Assembly: GCF_024305245.1 (NCBI RefSeq)
Contig: NZ_JAMWYX010000003.1
Location: 124,001 to 188,000, forward strand
DNA length: 64,000 bases
Direction: 5' to 3'
DNA from: Erythrobacter sp.
GTDB lineage: Bacteria > Pseudomonadota > Alphaproteobacteria > Sphingomonadales > Sphingomonadaceae
Below the pieces are notes generated by a model, which was given only the letters and a program-made list of their open reading frames with translations, was not told the origin of the DNA and did no database searches. This document shows positions 45,648 through 55,055 of the stretch, in pieces. Every line of letters starts with the position of its first letter. Within the stretch, counting starts at the first letter, position 1. The position numbers and the translations under genes are program-made.

Positions 45648-46553
45648 TTACTGCCCGTCGAGCGCTTTGCTCACCAGCACGTTGACCGACACGCGGCGGT
45701 TCTGTGCGCGGCCCGCTTCGGTCGTGTTGTCGGCGGCCGGATCGGCGGTCGCCATCCCGGTGGGGGTCAGCATCCGGTACGGCTTCCACTTGCACACCTG
45801 CTGCAGGTAGTTGACCACTGCCGCAGCGCGCTTTTCGGACAGCGGCTGGTTGATCTCCGGCGAGCCGGTGGAATCGGTGTAACCCAGCACCAGCATCAGC
45901 GAATTCTCGTTGGCGTTGGCTTCCTGCGCGGCCGCGCACAGCTGGTTCTTCGCGCTGGGCGAGATCACCGCCTTGCCGGTGTCGAAATAGACGTTGGTGG
46001 TGCTCTTCAGGTTGTACTTGTCGATATCGCCCAGTCGGCCGCGCAGCGCTTCGGTAGCGGCGGCGTTCTGCTGGATCGCTGCGCCCTGCTGCGCGAACTG
46101 CTGCGCCGTGCCGCCGCGGATCATCGCCGCAATCACCCGGTCATCGCTGGTGAAGCGCACTTCGCTCGCCACGAGACCTTCGCCATACTGGCGCGTGCGC
46201 ACGCGCACCGGCAGGCCGTTGATCAGCGCGCTCTGATCGAAGGTCTTGTTGCCGATCCCGAGGAAACCGCCGCGGCTGCGGATTTCGGTTTCGGGGTGTA
46301 GCGTAAGGGTGGTGCTGGTGCCATCGTCGGAGGTGATCTGCAGGCGCTGGCCCTGACGCGCGGAGATGATGCCGTCGATCCGCGGACCTTCTGACATTTC
46401 AGTCATGGTCGGCAGGTTGCCGTAAACCGTGGTCAGCACTTCGCCGTCACGGGCGACTTCCTGAGCTGACAGACCGCCGCTGGCGGGCATGGCAAGCGCG
46501 GCGAGCAGCGCGAGGGTGAGGGGGGCACGCGGGGCGCGGGCGGGGTTGGTCAT
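45648..46553 (-). CDS. OmpA family outer-membrane protein
   Basis: A 301-residue exported protein. A signal peptide (cleavage near GLSAQ) precedes a beta-rich N-terminal domain with DGIISARQGQRLQITSDDGTS. The C-terminal OmpA-like peptidoglycan-binding domain has VYFDTGKAVISPSAKNQL, GYTDSTGSPEINQPLSEKRAAAV and GRAQNRRVSV. The usual barrel is absent, so it is more like a periplasmic or lipid-free anchor than classical OmpA. A duplicated leader sequence lies just upstream. Confidence 0.88.
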   Translation of the reverse strand: MTNPARAPRAPLTLALLAALAMPASGGLSAQEVARDGEVLTTVYGNLPTMTEMSEGPRIDGIISARQGQRLQITSDDGTSTTLTLHPETEIRSRGGFLGIGNKTFDQSALINGLPVRVRTRQYGEGLVASEVRFTSDDRVIAAMIRGGTAQQFAQQGAAIQQNAAATEALRGRLGDIDKYNLKSTTNVYFDTGKAVISPSAKNQLCAAAQEANANENSLMLVLGYTDSTGSPEINQPLSEKRAAAVVNYLQQVCKWKPYRMLTPTGMATADPAADNTTEAGRAQNRRVSVNVLVSKALDGQ

Positions 46554-46933
46554 GATGCGAATGCTCCTGTGGTTCGGGCCGGCGATCCTGTGGTTCGGCC
46601 CTTCGTTGGCGTTATGCCCGCAGACCGGTGTTCAGAATTACCTTGCTGCCCGATGAACAGCGTTAGTCCGGTTGCCAAAGGAGCGGGCAACTGGGGCAGA
46701 GGATGCGACGAGTCGAGCAGGCGACCTCCGCCGGTGCGCGCGCCGGGCGGCCTGTAGGAGACACATGAGACACTGTCCAAGGACAGAAAACCCGCCCCTC
46801 CGACACGCCTCTGCCGCCCCGTTCGGGGCTTCAGCAATCCGATAGACGGCAGGCGGGATACGAAGCGGCAAGGCATGGCAGGCTTCCTACGACCGCACTG
46901 CAGGGTAGGAAAGCCGCCCGCCCGCGACCCCCG
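46554..46933. other. 380-base gap with a short leader duplication
   Basis: No gene is recognised between the OmpA-family gene and the DUF885 gene, both on the minus strand. The OmpA-proximal part contains a 13-base direct repeat TCCTGTGGTTCGG at 46565-46577 and 46586-46598. On the coding strand this places two CCGAACCACAGGA copies before the start, the second merging with the AGGAG ribosome site. The remainder should carry the promoter; nothing else stands out. Confidence 0.45.
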
Positions 46934-48766
46934 TCAGCTTGGCATCTGGTCGGCGATCCAGCGGTCGATCTTCTGTTCGAGGATCGCCAGCGGCAGCCCG
47001 CCGGTGTTCAATACCTGTTCGTGAAACGCCTTGATCTCGAACCTGTCGCCCAGCTTGGTCTCGGCCCGTTCGCGCAGTTCCTGAATCTTCAGCGCGCCGA
47101 TCTTGTAGGCCAGCGCCTGCGACGGAATGGCGATGTAGCGTTCCACTTCGGCGACCACTTCGGTGCGGGTCATGCCGGAGTTTCCGAGCATGAAGTCGAT
47201 CGCCTGCTCGCGGGTCCAGCCCTTGGCGTGCAGGCCGGTATCGACTGCCAGCCGCATCGCGCGCAATTGTTCGTCCTGCAAGGTGCCGTAACGGTTCCAC
47301 GGATCGGTGTAGAAACCCATCTCCTCGCCCAGCGTCTCGGCATACAGCGCCCAGCCTTCGATAAAGGCCGTGGTGCCGCCAAACCGCATGAAAGCGGGCA
47401 GCGCCTCGTTTTCCTGCGCCAGACTGATCTGGAAATGATGCCCCGGCGCGCCTTCGTGCAGGTACAGTGTGACATTGCCGGTGGTCAGCCGGCTGGGCAG
47501 GTCATAGGCGTTGAAATAGAACGTGCCCGGACGCGATCCGTCAGGCGTGCCCGGCTGATAGGAACCGCCCGCCTGGAACTGCTCGATCGAGGGATCATAG
47601 GGCTCGATCTTGAGCGGCGCCTTGGGCAGCAGCGAGAAATAGTCGCCGATCTTCGCGTCGACCAGTTTGCCGATGTCGTAATAGGACTGGGTCAACGCCT
47701 CGCGGCTTTCCGCCTGGAACTTGGGATCGGTGCGGACATAGTCGAAGAATTGGTTGAGAGTGCCGTCGAAGCCGACTTCGGCCTTGATCGTTTCCAGTTC
47801 GGTCTTGATCCGCTCGACTTCCGACAGGCCGAGCTGGTGGATCGTCTCGGCATCCAGCGGCAGCGTGGTCGTGCTTTCGATCAGCTGGGCGTAAAGTTCC
47901 GCGCCGCCCTTCATCTGGCTCAGCCCCACGCTGTCGCGCGCGGCGGCCATGTATTCGTCGCGCAGGAAGTCACGCAGCCGTTCGTGCGCGGCGTAGATTT
48001 CGCGGGTCTTGGCCTCGTAGGCGGCTGTCAGCCGCGCCTTGTCGGCAGCGGAAATGCTGTCGGGGAACTTGGCGACCGGCCCCATGAACTGCGATTCCGC
48101 CACCGGGATCGCCAGCTGCGTATCCAACTGCTGGATGACATTGCCGATGGTCAGCTTGGTTTCGACCACGCCGGTTTCCATGCCTTCGCGAAACTTGTCG
48201 ATCGAACGGTCGGTGATGGCGATGTAATCGTCGTGCCGCGCAAGGTTGTCTTCGTAATGGCCGATCGTTTCGAACGGCGCGGCGCCATTGCCACTGGCGA
48301 ATTGGGGGTAGAAGGTGTGGAAGCCGGAGAAGTGATTGACCGGGCGCACTTCGGTGAGCGCGCGGATGCGGTCGGTCGCACCTTCCAGCGCCTGCTGCTC
48401 GGTATATTCGAACACGTCATAGGCAAGCGCATCGGTGGGCGAAAGCTTCGCGCGATCGATCTGGGCGAGCAGCGCAAGGTTGAGCTGGGTGTCGGTGCGA
48501 TCCGCGAGAAAGGCGGAATCGGTGAGGAAATCGCCGAGCCGGTCAACGCCTTCGTCATCGCCGCGGAACAGGCGATTGAGCGGGTTGAGCGCCAGTTCGC
48601 GCGCGTCGGCATCGGCGAACAGCGCGAACAGCTTGTCATGCTCGGACGCTTGCGCTGCGGCGGTGCCGGGGGCGGCGACGGGGCTGGCGGCGTGGTGATC
48701 GGCCAGCGCGGGCGCGGCGGTGAGGAGCAGCGCGGTCGAAGTGGCAAGCGCAAGGCGGAATGTCAT
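46934..48766 (-). CDS. Exported DUF885 family putative metallopeptidase
   Basis: A 610-residue protein with a signal peptide (cleavage near PALADH). The DUF885 signature HEGAPGHHFQISLAQE (an HExxH-like zinc site written HEGxPGHH) occurs near residue 440, followed by GTTAFIEGWALYAETLGEEMG and RLAVDTGLHAKGWTREQAIDF. Family members are carboxypeptidase-like in appearance but mostly uncharacterised. It is likely periplasmic. The sequence appears complete and intact. Confidence 0.87.
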   Translation of the reverse strand: MTFRLALATSTALLLTAAPALADHHAASPVAAPGTAAAQASEHDKLFALFADADARELALNPLNRLFRGDDEGVDRLGDFLTDSAFLADRTDTQLNLALLAQIDRAKLSPTDALAYDVFEYTEQQALEGATDRIRALTEVRPVNHFSGFHTFYPQFASGNGAAPFETIGHYEDNLARHDDYIAITDRSIDKFREGMETGVVETKLTIGNVIQQLDTQLAIPVAESQFMGPVAKFPDSISAADKARLTAAYEAKTREIYAAHERLRDFLRDEYMAAARDSVGLSQMKGGAELYAQLIESTTTLPLDAETIHQLGLSEVERIKTELETIKAEVGFDGTLNQFFDYVRTDPKFQAESREALTQSYYDIGKLVDAKIGDYFSLLPKAPLKIEPYDPSIEQFQAGGSYQPGTPDGSRPGTFYFNAYDLPSRLTTGNVTLYLHEGAPGHHFQISLAQENEALPAFMRFGGTTAFIEGWALYAETLGEEMGFYTDPWNRYGTLQDEQLRAMRLAVDTGLHAKGWTREQAIDFMLGNSGMTRTEVVAEVERYIAIPSQALAYKIGALKIQELRERAETKLGDRFEIKAFHEQVLNTGGLPLAILEQKIDRWIADQMPS

Positions 48767-48869
48767 GTTGGGAGTCCCCGAAACGAAAGTGCAATGGGCA
48801 CAAACTAGGAACGCCGCCCTTAATCCACAAGCACGCCCGCGACGAGCGACGCAGGCGCTTCGACCGGTG

Positions 48870-50420
48870 TCATGACGTCATCCCAAAGCGGCTGGCGTGA
48901 AAGGCTGCGTCGGCGCGCAGCTGGTCATGCTCGACCCACACCGAATGCGTGCCCGAACAGATCTTGTGCGGCAGCGCGAGGCGGCAGATCGGGCCTTTGG
49001 CGATGTCGGATGCATCGAGGATGGCGCATTCGGAAGTGCCGGTGTTCTCGTCGATCAGAAAGGTGACAAGGTAGCCTTCTTGTTCGCCTACCGCTTCGCT
49101 AGTTGAGGCGTTTTTGTGCCCTACCGCTTCGCTACTTGAGGCGGGGGGTTTCTTCGGGATCATCGGGCTTTCGCTGGCATAGACGCCTTCGGGCAGGCGG
49201 TAGACCTGTTCCTCGCCCGTTTCGGTGTCGTGGCGGACATAGCCGTTGAACAGGAACCAGCCGGGGCGGGTGGTGGTCGACCAGACATAGCGGCTTTTGC
49301 GCATGGCAAAACGCGGGTTGATTGTCCCGAATTCGACGATCCGGTCGGTCAGCCGTTCCTCGCGGGTCTCGCCGGTTTTCAGGTTGAACCGCCAGCGGTG
49401 GAGGCGGCTCTGAAAGCTGTGTTCGTCGACATAGGCCATCATGTGGCTGTAGCGGCCCATTTCCTCGATCGGATCGGGCATAGGTTTGGCCTGATGATAG
49501 CCTTCGAGGATGACCTCGTCGCCCTCTTCATACGCGTTGGTCCAGTGCAGCACGTAGGTGGGCTCGGCCTCGAACCAGCGGATATCCTCCGGCTGGCCAT
49601 GGCGCGGGATCAGGGCGAAGCGGGTGGGGATGCCATCGTGAATGCGCGCCGCATGAATGTCGCGGCGCAGCAGATCCTCGTCCCAAAACAGCGGCATGTC
49701 GTTGAGGATCGACCAGTTTTTGGTTATCGCCATGTCATGCGGCAGGCGCGGGCCGGGCAGCGGGACGGGGACGTAGTGCACCAGCTGCCCGGTGCGGTCC
49801 ACCACGCCGTAATGCATGAACGGCGCGTATTTTGAATAGTTGAAGAACATCAGCTCGCCGGTGTCCTCGTCCACCTTGGGATGGGCCGAGATGCCGTCGA
49901 GCGGCACCCACGGCGCCTTCCCCCGGCTGCCGAGCGTGACGGGATCGAGCATCCACGCCTCGCCGCACTGGTACAGCGTCGCATAGGCGGTGCCGGCATG
50001 GACGATGATGTCGGTGGAGCCTGTATCCTTCAGCCCGCCATGCGCGCCGAAGCCGGGGCGCTTGCTGGTGCCGACCGGGTCCATCAGCCCGCCCCACAAC
50101 GATTGCCCCGCGATCTGCTCCGCCTCGAAACAATGGGTGCGCACGAAGCGGTTGCGGTAACTCGCCTTGCCGCCGGAGATGTTGACCTGATGGATCATCG
50201 CGTCGCCATCGAACGGGTGGTGGCGGCCCAGCGGCTGATGCACCTGGTTTTCGGTGTTGCGCAGGTAGATGCCGTCGATATCGGACGGGATCGCGCCTTC
50301 GATCACCGGCAGCAGCGCCACGTCGGCTTCTTCGTGCAGCGGCGTCCACGGTCCCGTCAGATAGGGGTGGTTCGACGGCTGGAGGCTGGTCTTCACCGGC
50401 GGATGGCGCGTGATCTGCAT
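48870..50420 (-). CDS. Carotenoid oxygenase (RPE65/lignostilbene dioxygenase family)
   Basis: A 516-residue non-heme iron dioxygenase that cleaves a C=C bond in carotenoids, apocarotenoids or stilbenes. The four iron-binding His residues are expected in GISAHPKVD, LPHDMAIT, TYVLHWTNAYEEGDEV and CSGTHSVWVEHD. RNTENQVHQPLGRHHPFDGDAMIH is the family N-terminal motif. Near the C-terminus an 11-residue unit around SEAVG is repeated in frame. The gene diverges from the universal stress gene; the substrate is unknown. Confidence 0.88.
   Translation of the reverse strand: MQITRHPPVKTSLQPSNHPYLTGPWTPLHEEADVALLPVIEGAIPSDIDGIYLRNTENQVHQPLGRHHPFDGDAMIHQVNISGGKASYRNRFVRTHCFEAEQIAGQSLWGGLMDPVGTSKRPGFGAHGGLKDTGSTDIIVHAGTAYATLYQCGEAWMLDPVTLGSRGKAPWVPLDGISAHPKVDEDTGELMFFNYSKYAPFMHYGVVDRTGQLVHYVPVPLPGPRLPHDMAITKNWSILNDMPLFWDEDLLRRDIHAARIHDGIPTRFALIPRHGQPEDIRWFEAEPTYVLHWTNAYEEGDEVILEGYHQAKPMPDPIEEMGRYSHMMAYVDEHSFQSRLHRWRFNLKTGETREERLTDRIVEFGTINPRFAMRKSRYVWSTTTRPGWFLFNGYVRHDTETGEEQVYRLPEGVYASESPMIPKKPPASSSEAVGHKNASTSEAVGEQEGYLVTFLIDENTGTSECAILDASDIAKGPICRLALPHKICSGTHSVWVEHDQLRADAAFHASRFGMTS
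49087..49143. repeat. In-frame direct repeat inside the carotenoid oxygenase gene
   Basis: A 24-base unit at 49087-49110 recurs at 49120-49143 with one mismatch (CCTACCGCTTCGCTA followed by G or C, then TTGAGGCG). The period is 33 bases, so the reading frame is kept and the protein reads SSEAVGHKNASTSEAVG. It sits in a loop between MIPKKPPA and GYLVTFLID. Confidence 0.85.
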
Positions 50421-50503
50421 GGTTCTTCTCCCGCGCGGAGACTACCAACGCACCGCGCGCTGGCAAGGGGACTGTGATGCCCCCGTCGCGGGAACGTTCA
50501 AAT

Positions 50504-50517
50504 TTGATCCCGATCAA
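50504..50517 (+). promoter_or_regulatory. FNR/FixK-type box upstream of the universal stress gene
   Basis: TTGATCCCGATCAA fits the anaerobox TTGAT-N4-ATCAA exactly. It ends 52 bases before the ATG of the universal stress protein, a distance that allows activation at about -40. The divergent carotenoid oxygenase start lies 83 bases away on the other side. Control by an FNR/FixK-type regulator under low oxygen is inferred. Confidence 0.75.
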
Positions 50518-50569
50518 GGCAACGGGCACGATGCGGGCGCATTCTGACCTCATCAACGGGAGAACAGCC

Positions 50570-51385
50570 ATGAAATCGATTCTGCTTCATGTCGATCACG
50601 ATGCCGCCATGCCTGCCCGCCTTCAGGTCGCACTCGATATTGCGCGGGCCACCAATGGCCACATCACCTGCCTGCAGGCGGTCAGTTACGAAGTCTTTGC
50701 GCCGGGCGATTTCTACGGTTCGGCGATTGCCGCCGCGATGCCGGTGATCAAGGAAAACGCCGAGCACCTGCGCGCCGAAACCGAAGCGAACCTCGCCAAT
50801 GAAGGCGTCAGCTGGGACTGGCGGTTTCTCTATGGCATTGCCCAGCACCGGCTGATCGAACATTCGGCGCTGGCTGATCTGGTGATCGTCGGCCCTTCGA
50901 ACGCGGGCGAGAACGGGCGCGGGCCATCGACGCTGGTGGGCGATCTTGTGCTCAAGGCGCCGGTTCCGGTGCTGGTGGTGCCCGGCGACGCCAGAAACTT
51001 CGATGTGAACGCCCCGGTGATGGTCGCCTGGAACGGCTCGGCCGAAGCCGCCCACGCGCTGCGGGCGGCGACCCCGCTGCTGGCGGCGGCGGGCAAGGTG
51101 TATCTGGTCAGCATTGACGAGCCTTCGGACAAGCAGCGGTTCGATTTCCCCGCTCTCGAAGGCGCGCAATATCTCAGCCGCCACGGGATCGATTGCGAGG
51201 TGATCGCGATCGAGCGCGGCGAGGCCAGCATTGCCGACTCGCTGTTTTCCGCCGCGCAACTGCGCAAATGCGGGTTGATGGTAATGGGCGCCTATGGCCA
51301 TTCGCGGCTGGCGGAAATGCTGCTGGGCGGCGTCACACGGCGGATGCTGAGTGAGCCGCAGATGCCGATCCTGCTGGCGCATTAG
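50570..51385 (+). CDS. Universal stress protein (tandem UspA domains)
   Basis: A 271-residue protein with two UspA-type domains. The second ends in the ATP-binding-type motif MGAYGHSRLAEMLLGGVTRRML (G-2x-G-9x-G-T). The first domain has LVIVGPSNAGENGRG in the matching place and looks degenerate. Such proteins are induced by starvation or oxygen limitation. ATG 50570 follows CGGGAGA. A perfect FNR-type box lies upstream, suggesting low-oxygen induction. Confidence 0.88.
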   Translation: MKSILLHVDHDAAMPARLQVALDIARATNGHITCLQAVSYEVFAPGDFYGSAIAAAMPVIKENAEHLRAETEANLANEGVSWDWRFLYGIAQHRLIEHSALADLVIVGPSNAGENGRGPSTLVGDLVLKAPVPVLVVPGDARNFDVNAPVMVAWNGSAEAAHALRAATPLLAAAGKVYLVSIDEPSDKQRFDFPALEGAQYLSRHGIDCEVIAIERGEASIADSLFSAAQLRKCGLMVMGAYGHSRLAEMLLGGVTRRMLSEPQMPILLAH

Positions 51386-51499
51386 GTGTTTCCGCAGCCG
51401 GTCAGGGCTGCGAAATCCTCGCTCACACGCCATGCGGGCGCGTCGCTGAGGGCGCGCAGTCGCGCTTGCGGCGCTGCGCGCCGATCCACACACCGAATT

Positions 51500-51599
51500 C
51501 GTCATTGCGAGCGGAGCGAAGCAATCCATGGACCCACCGTCATGCGGGCGGTGAGGGCAGTCCATGGATTGCCGCGTCGCTGCGCTCCTCGCAATGACG
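51500..51599. repeat. Dispersed palindromic repeat (REP-like)
   Basis: An imperfect inverted repeat of 100 bases. The outer arms CGTCATTGCGAG (51500-51511) and CTCGCAATGACG pair over 12 bp, the inner arms GCAATCCATGGAC and GTCCATGGATTGC over 13 bp, with asymmetric GC-rich bulges between. The arms resemble, from memory, a family of intergenic palindromes spread through many proteobacterial genomes. It lies between the universal stress gene and convergent tesB. Confidence 0.8.
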
Positions 51600-51606
51600 G
51601 GATGAG

Positions 51607-52536
51607 CTATTTCTTCACCCGCTTCCGCATCATGCCTTCCTGCGCGACGCTCGCCACCAGTTCTCCGGCCTGATTGAAGATCCGCCCGCGATTGAAGCCG
51701 CGTCCGCTGCCGCTCCACGGCGCGTCGGTGGCGTAGAGCAGCCATTCGTCGGCGCGCGCGTCGCGGTGGAACCAGATCGCGTGGTCGAGGCTGGCACCCA
51801 CCAATTCGTTACGCATCCAGGAAAGGCCGTGCGGCAGCGCGCTGGTGCCGAGCAGGGTGTAATCGCTGGCATAGGTGATGATCGCGCGGTGCAGTTCGGG
51901 CGTATCGTCCGCGCCGGTGATCGGGGCGCAGACGCGAAACCAGCTATGCGCGCGCGGCTCGCTCGGTTCGCTGCTCATCCAGTGCAACCGGTCGATGGAG
52001 CGCATTTCGATCGGGCGTGGCCGCAACATCAAGCGGCGCTGCGCCTCGTTCATTTTGTCGCCCCATTGCTCGGCAATCTCGCGGCGAATGGCGATATCGG
52101 GGCGCAGGTCTTCGGGCGGCGCGACGTCGGGCATCGGCGAATCGACATGCTCCAGCCCGTCTTCGGGTAGCTGGAAACTGGCGGTGAGGTTGAGGATCGG
52201 CACCGCCGTGCCGTGCTCGTCTTCCTGGCTGGCGACCACCCGGCGGTTGGCGAAGCTGCGCCCGTCGAAATCGCGCTCGATCCGGTATTCGATCGGGGCA
52301 CCCTCGCGCCCGCCGCGCAGGAAATAGGCGTGGAGCGAGTGCGCTCGCTTGCCGTCGGTCACGCTGGCCTGCGCTGCCTGCAACGCTTGCGCCAACACCT
52401 GCCCGCCGAACACCCGCCCGATCCCGTCCTGCTGCGGCGGCCCGGCGTAGATATCGGCTGCGCGTTTCTCGACCGTCAGCAGGCGGATCAGGCCTGCGAC
52501 CAGCTGGTCCGGCGTGGGTGAGGGTGTGTCAGTCAT
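51607..52536 (-). CDS. tesB: Acyl-CoA thioesterase II
   Basis: A 309-residue double-hotdog thioesterase that hydrolyses acyl-CoAs. The N-terminal hotdog has DGIGRVFGGQVLAQALQAAQ and AHSLHAYFLRGG; the C-terminal one has ASDYTLLGTSALPHG and LVGASLDHAIWFHRD with the catalytic Asp, ending GRGFNRGRIFNQAGELVASVAQEGMMR. Length and both halves match TesB well. It starts 171 bases downstream of the hppA end on the same strand, with a terminator between. Confidence 0.93.
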   Translation of the reverse strand: MTDTPSPTPDQLVAGLIRLLTVEKRAADIYAGPPQQDGIGRVFGGQVLAQALQAAQASVTDGKRAHSLHAYFLRGGREGAPIEYRIERDFDGRSFANRRVVASQEDEHGTAVPILNLTASFQLPEDGLEHVDSPMPDVAPPEDLRPDIAIRREIAEQWGDKMNEAQRRLMLRPRPIEMRSIDRLHWMSSEPSEPRAHSWFRVCAPITGADDTPELHRAIITYASDYTLLGTSALPHGLSWMRNELVGASLDHAIWFHRDARADEWLLYATDAPWSGSGRGFNRGRIFNQAGELVASVAQEGMMRKRVKK

Positions 52537-52643
52537 GGCACAAGGCCATGCTGCGGGCTTACGTTCCCGTCAACCCGAGCTTTCTCGACGCGCGCAAGCC
52601 TCAGCGGGAGCGGGCGTTGTCCGATGCGGCGACAGGCCACTGC

Positions 52644-52690
52644 GCAAAAACAAACCCCGCCGGAATCGCTTCCGGCGGGGTTTGGTTTGT
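52644..52690 (-). terminator. Rho-independent terminator of hppA (possibly two-way)
   Basis: AAACCCCGCCGGAA (52652-52665) and TTCCGGCGGGGTTT (52670-52683) form a 14-bp perfect stem with a TCGC loop. On the minus strand it is followed by a T-rich tract (complement of 52644-52651). A T-rich stretch also follows on the plus strand. It lies 25 bases after the hppA stop. Confidence 0.9.
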
Positions 52691-52707
52691 TCACGAGACG
52701 TGAAGCG

Positions 52708-54864
52708 TCAAGCCGCCCCATGCGCCAGCGCGGCCAGCAGCAGCAGCGCGACGATGTTGGTGATCTTGATCATCGGGTTCACGGCGGGGCCGGCGGTGTC
52801 CTTGTACGGATCGCCGACCGTGTCGCCTGTCACTGCGGCCTTGTGGGCTTCGGAACCCTTGCCGCCGTGATTGCCGTCCTCGATGTACTTCTTGGCATTG
52901 TCCCACGCGCCGCCACCGGCGGTCATGGACAGCGCCACGAACAACCCGCTGACGATCACGCCCAGCAGCAGCGCGCCGAGCGCCGCAAAGCCGTTGTCCT
53001 GCCCCGCGATGGCGGTGATCACGAAATACACCACGATCGGGCTGAGCACCGGCAGCAGCGACGGGATGATCATTTCCTTGATCGCCGCCTTGGTGACGAG
53101 GTCCACGGTGCGGGCATAATCGGGCTTGCTGGTGCCCGCCATGATGCCCGGATTTTCGCGGAACTGGTTGCGCACGTCGATCACCACGTCACCCGCCGCG
53201 CGGCCCACTGCGGTCATGCCCATCGCCCCGAACAGGTAGGGCAGCAGCGCGCCGAGGAACAAGCCGACGATCACATAGGGGTTTTCCAGACTGAAAGAGA
53301 CCTCGCCATTGGCAAGAACCCCGTCACGGAAGGCCGGGAAGAACACCGTCAAATCGGTGGTATAGGCCGCGAACAGCACCAGCGCGCCGAGGCCCGCCGA
53401 ACCGATCGCATAACCCTTTGTCACCGCCTTGGTGGTGTTGCCGACCGCATCGAGCAGGTCGGTCCGCTCGCGCACGCTGTCATCCAGACCCGCCATTTCG
53501 GCGATGCCGCCCGCGTTGTCGGTGACAGGGCCATAGGCGTCCAGCGCGACGACCATGCCGGCTAGCGCCAGCATCGCGGTGGCCGCATAGGCAATGCCCA
53601 TCAGCCCGGCGAGCTGGTAGGCGATCACGATGCCCGCCGCGATCACAAGTGTCGGCAGGGCGGTCGATTCAAGGCTGATTGCAAGCCCCTGAATCACGTT
53701 GGTGCCGTGGCCGGTTTCCGAAGCTTTCGCGATGGACCGCACCGGACGGAACTTCGTACCGGTGTAATATTCGGTGATCCAGATGATCAGCCCGGTGATG
53801 ACGAGGCCCAGAAACGCGCAGTAGAACAGATCCCTGCCGGTGAATTCGACCATGCCCTGCGCAGGGTTGATGACCGTGTTCATATCCATGCCGCCGGTTC
53901 CCAGCGCATATTGCGTCACGAACCAGATCAGCGGGATAGAGAGCACCGCGGTCACGATGAAGCCCTTGTACATCGCCCCCATCACGTTGGTTGCGCCAGC
54001 GCCGCTGGAGCCGAGGCGGACGAAGTAGGTGCCGATGATCGAGGTGACGATGCACGCCCCGCCGATCAGCAGCGGCAACGCCATCAGCGGCAGCAGCAGA
54101 TCGCCCAGCTGCGTCAGCAACAGCGCGGTCAGCACCATGGTGGCGCCGACGGTTACGACATAGGTTTCGAACAGGTCGGCGGCCATGCCCGCGCAGTCGC
54201 CCACATTGTCGCCCACATTGTCGGCGATCACGGCAGGGTTGCGCGGATCATCTTCGGGGATGCCCGCCTCGACCTTGCCGACGAGGTCAGCGCCGACATC
54301 CGCCGCCTTGGTGAAGATCCCGCCGCCCAGACGCGCGAAGATCGAGATCAGCGAGGCACCGAAGGCGAGACCGACGAGGCCGTCGATCACCACCCGGTCA
54401 GACGGGCTCATGCCCATCGGACCGATCAGAACATAGAAAAACACTGCGATCGCGAGCAGCGCGAGCCCGGCCACCAGCATCCCGGTGATCGCGCCGGCAC
54501 GGAAGGCCAGCGTCAGGCCCGATTGCAGGCTGGTGCTGGCGGCTTCGGCAGTGCGCACATTGGCCCGCACCGAGATGTTCATCCCGATATAGCCCGCCAC
54601 GCCCGAAAGCACCGCGCCCGCGACAAAGCCGACGGCCGGCACCATGCCGAGCGCGAAGGCGACCACGGCAGCAACCACCACGCCGACGATGGCGATGGTG
54701 GTGTATTGACGGTTCAAATAAGCTTGCGCGCCTTCCTGGATCGCTGCGGCGATTTCCTGCATCCGCGCATTACCAGGGCTGGCACGCAGCACCTGGCTGC
54801 TGGTGAAGACGCCATAGACAATGGCGAGCAGTCCCAGCCCGATTGAAATGAGCAATAAATTCAC
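52708..54864 (-). CDS. hppA: Membrane-bound proton-translocating pyrophosphatase (K+-independent type)
   Basis: A 718-residue integral membrane pyrophosphatase with about sixteen helices, which couples PPi hydrolysis to proton pumping. The substrate site is visible as [54 protein letters not shown]. The Lys in [17 protein letters not shown], where K+-dependent enzymes have Ala, marks the K+-independent H+-pumping class. The order nusB-thiL-hppA on one strand suggests a shared region; a 191-base gap before it probably holds its promoter. Confidence 0.95.
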   Translation of the reverse strand: MNLLLISIGLGLLAIVYGVFTSSQVLRASPGNARMQEIAAAIQEGAQAYLNRQYTTIAIVGVVVAAVVAFALGMVPAVGFVAGAVLSGVAGYIGMNISVRANVRTAEAASTSLQSGLTLAFRAGAITGMLVAGLALLAIAVFFYVLIGPMGMSPSDRVVIDGLVGLAFGASLISIFARLGGGIFTKAADVGADLVGKVEAGIPEDDPRNPAVIADNVGDNVGDCAGMAADLFETYVVTVGATMVLTALLLTQLGDLLLPLMALPLLIGGACIVTSIIGTYFVRLGSSGAGATNVMGAMYKGFIVTAVLSIPLIWFVTQYALGTGGMDMNTVINPAQGMVEFTGRDLFYCAFLGLVITGLIIWITEYYTGTKFRPVRSIAKASETGHGTNVIQGLAISLESTALPTLVIAAGIVIAYQLAGLMGIAYAATAMLALAGMVVALDAYGPVTDNAGGIAEMAGLDDSVRERTDLLDAVGNTTKAVTKGYAIGSAGLGALVLFAAYTTDLTVFFPAFRDGVLANGEVSFSLENPYVIVGLFLGALLPYLFGAMGMTAVGRAAGDVVIDVRNQFRENPGIMAGTSKPDYARTVDLVTKAAIKEMIIPSLLPVLSPIVVYFVITAIAGQDNGFAALGALLLGVIVSGLFVALSMTAGGGAWDNAKKYIEDGNHGGKGSEAHKAAVTGDTVGDPYKDTAGPAVNPMIKITNIVALLLLAALAHGAA

Positions 54865-55055
54865 GAGTTATCCCCTCTCGTCTGTACCGTCCCGTTGGCC
54901 GGGACGCATGCGCCTCTTATTTTGAAACCCGCGGGCGCAAGGGTGCACAGTCTTAGGGGCTGGAACTGCACTGGCAAGCCTGCGGCGTGCGCCAATGCGC
55001 GCTTTCCTGCGGGTTCTCACCGGTTCCGGAGGGATGACGGCGCGGCGTCGGCGCG

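Noticed and set aside
54888..54906. Hairpin CGTCCCG-N5-CGGGACG upstream of hppA as a regulatory leader
   Set aside because: A single 7-bp stem in a GC-rich leader is not enough to claim a function.
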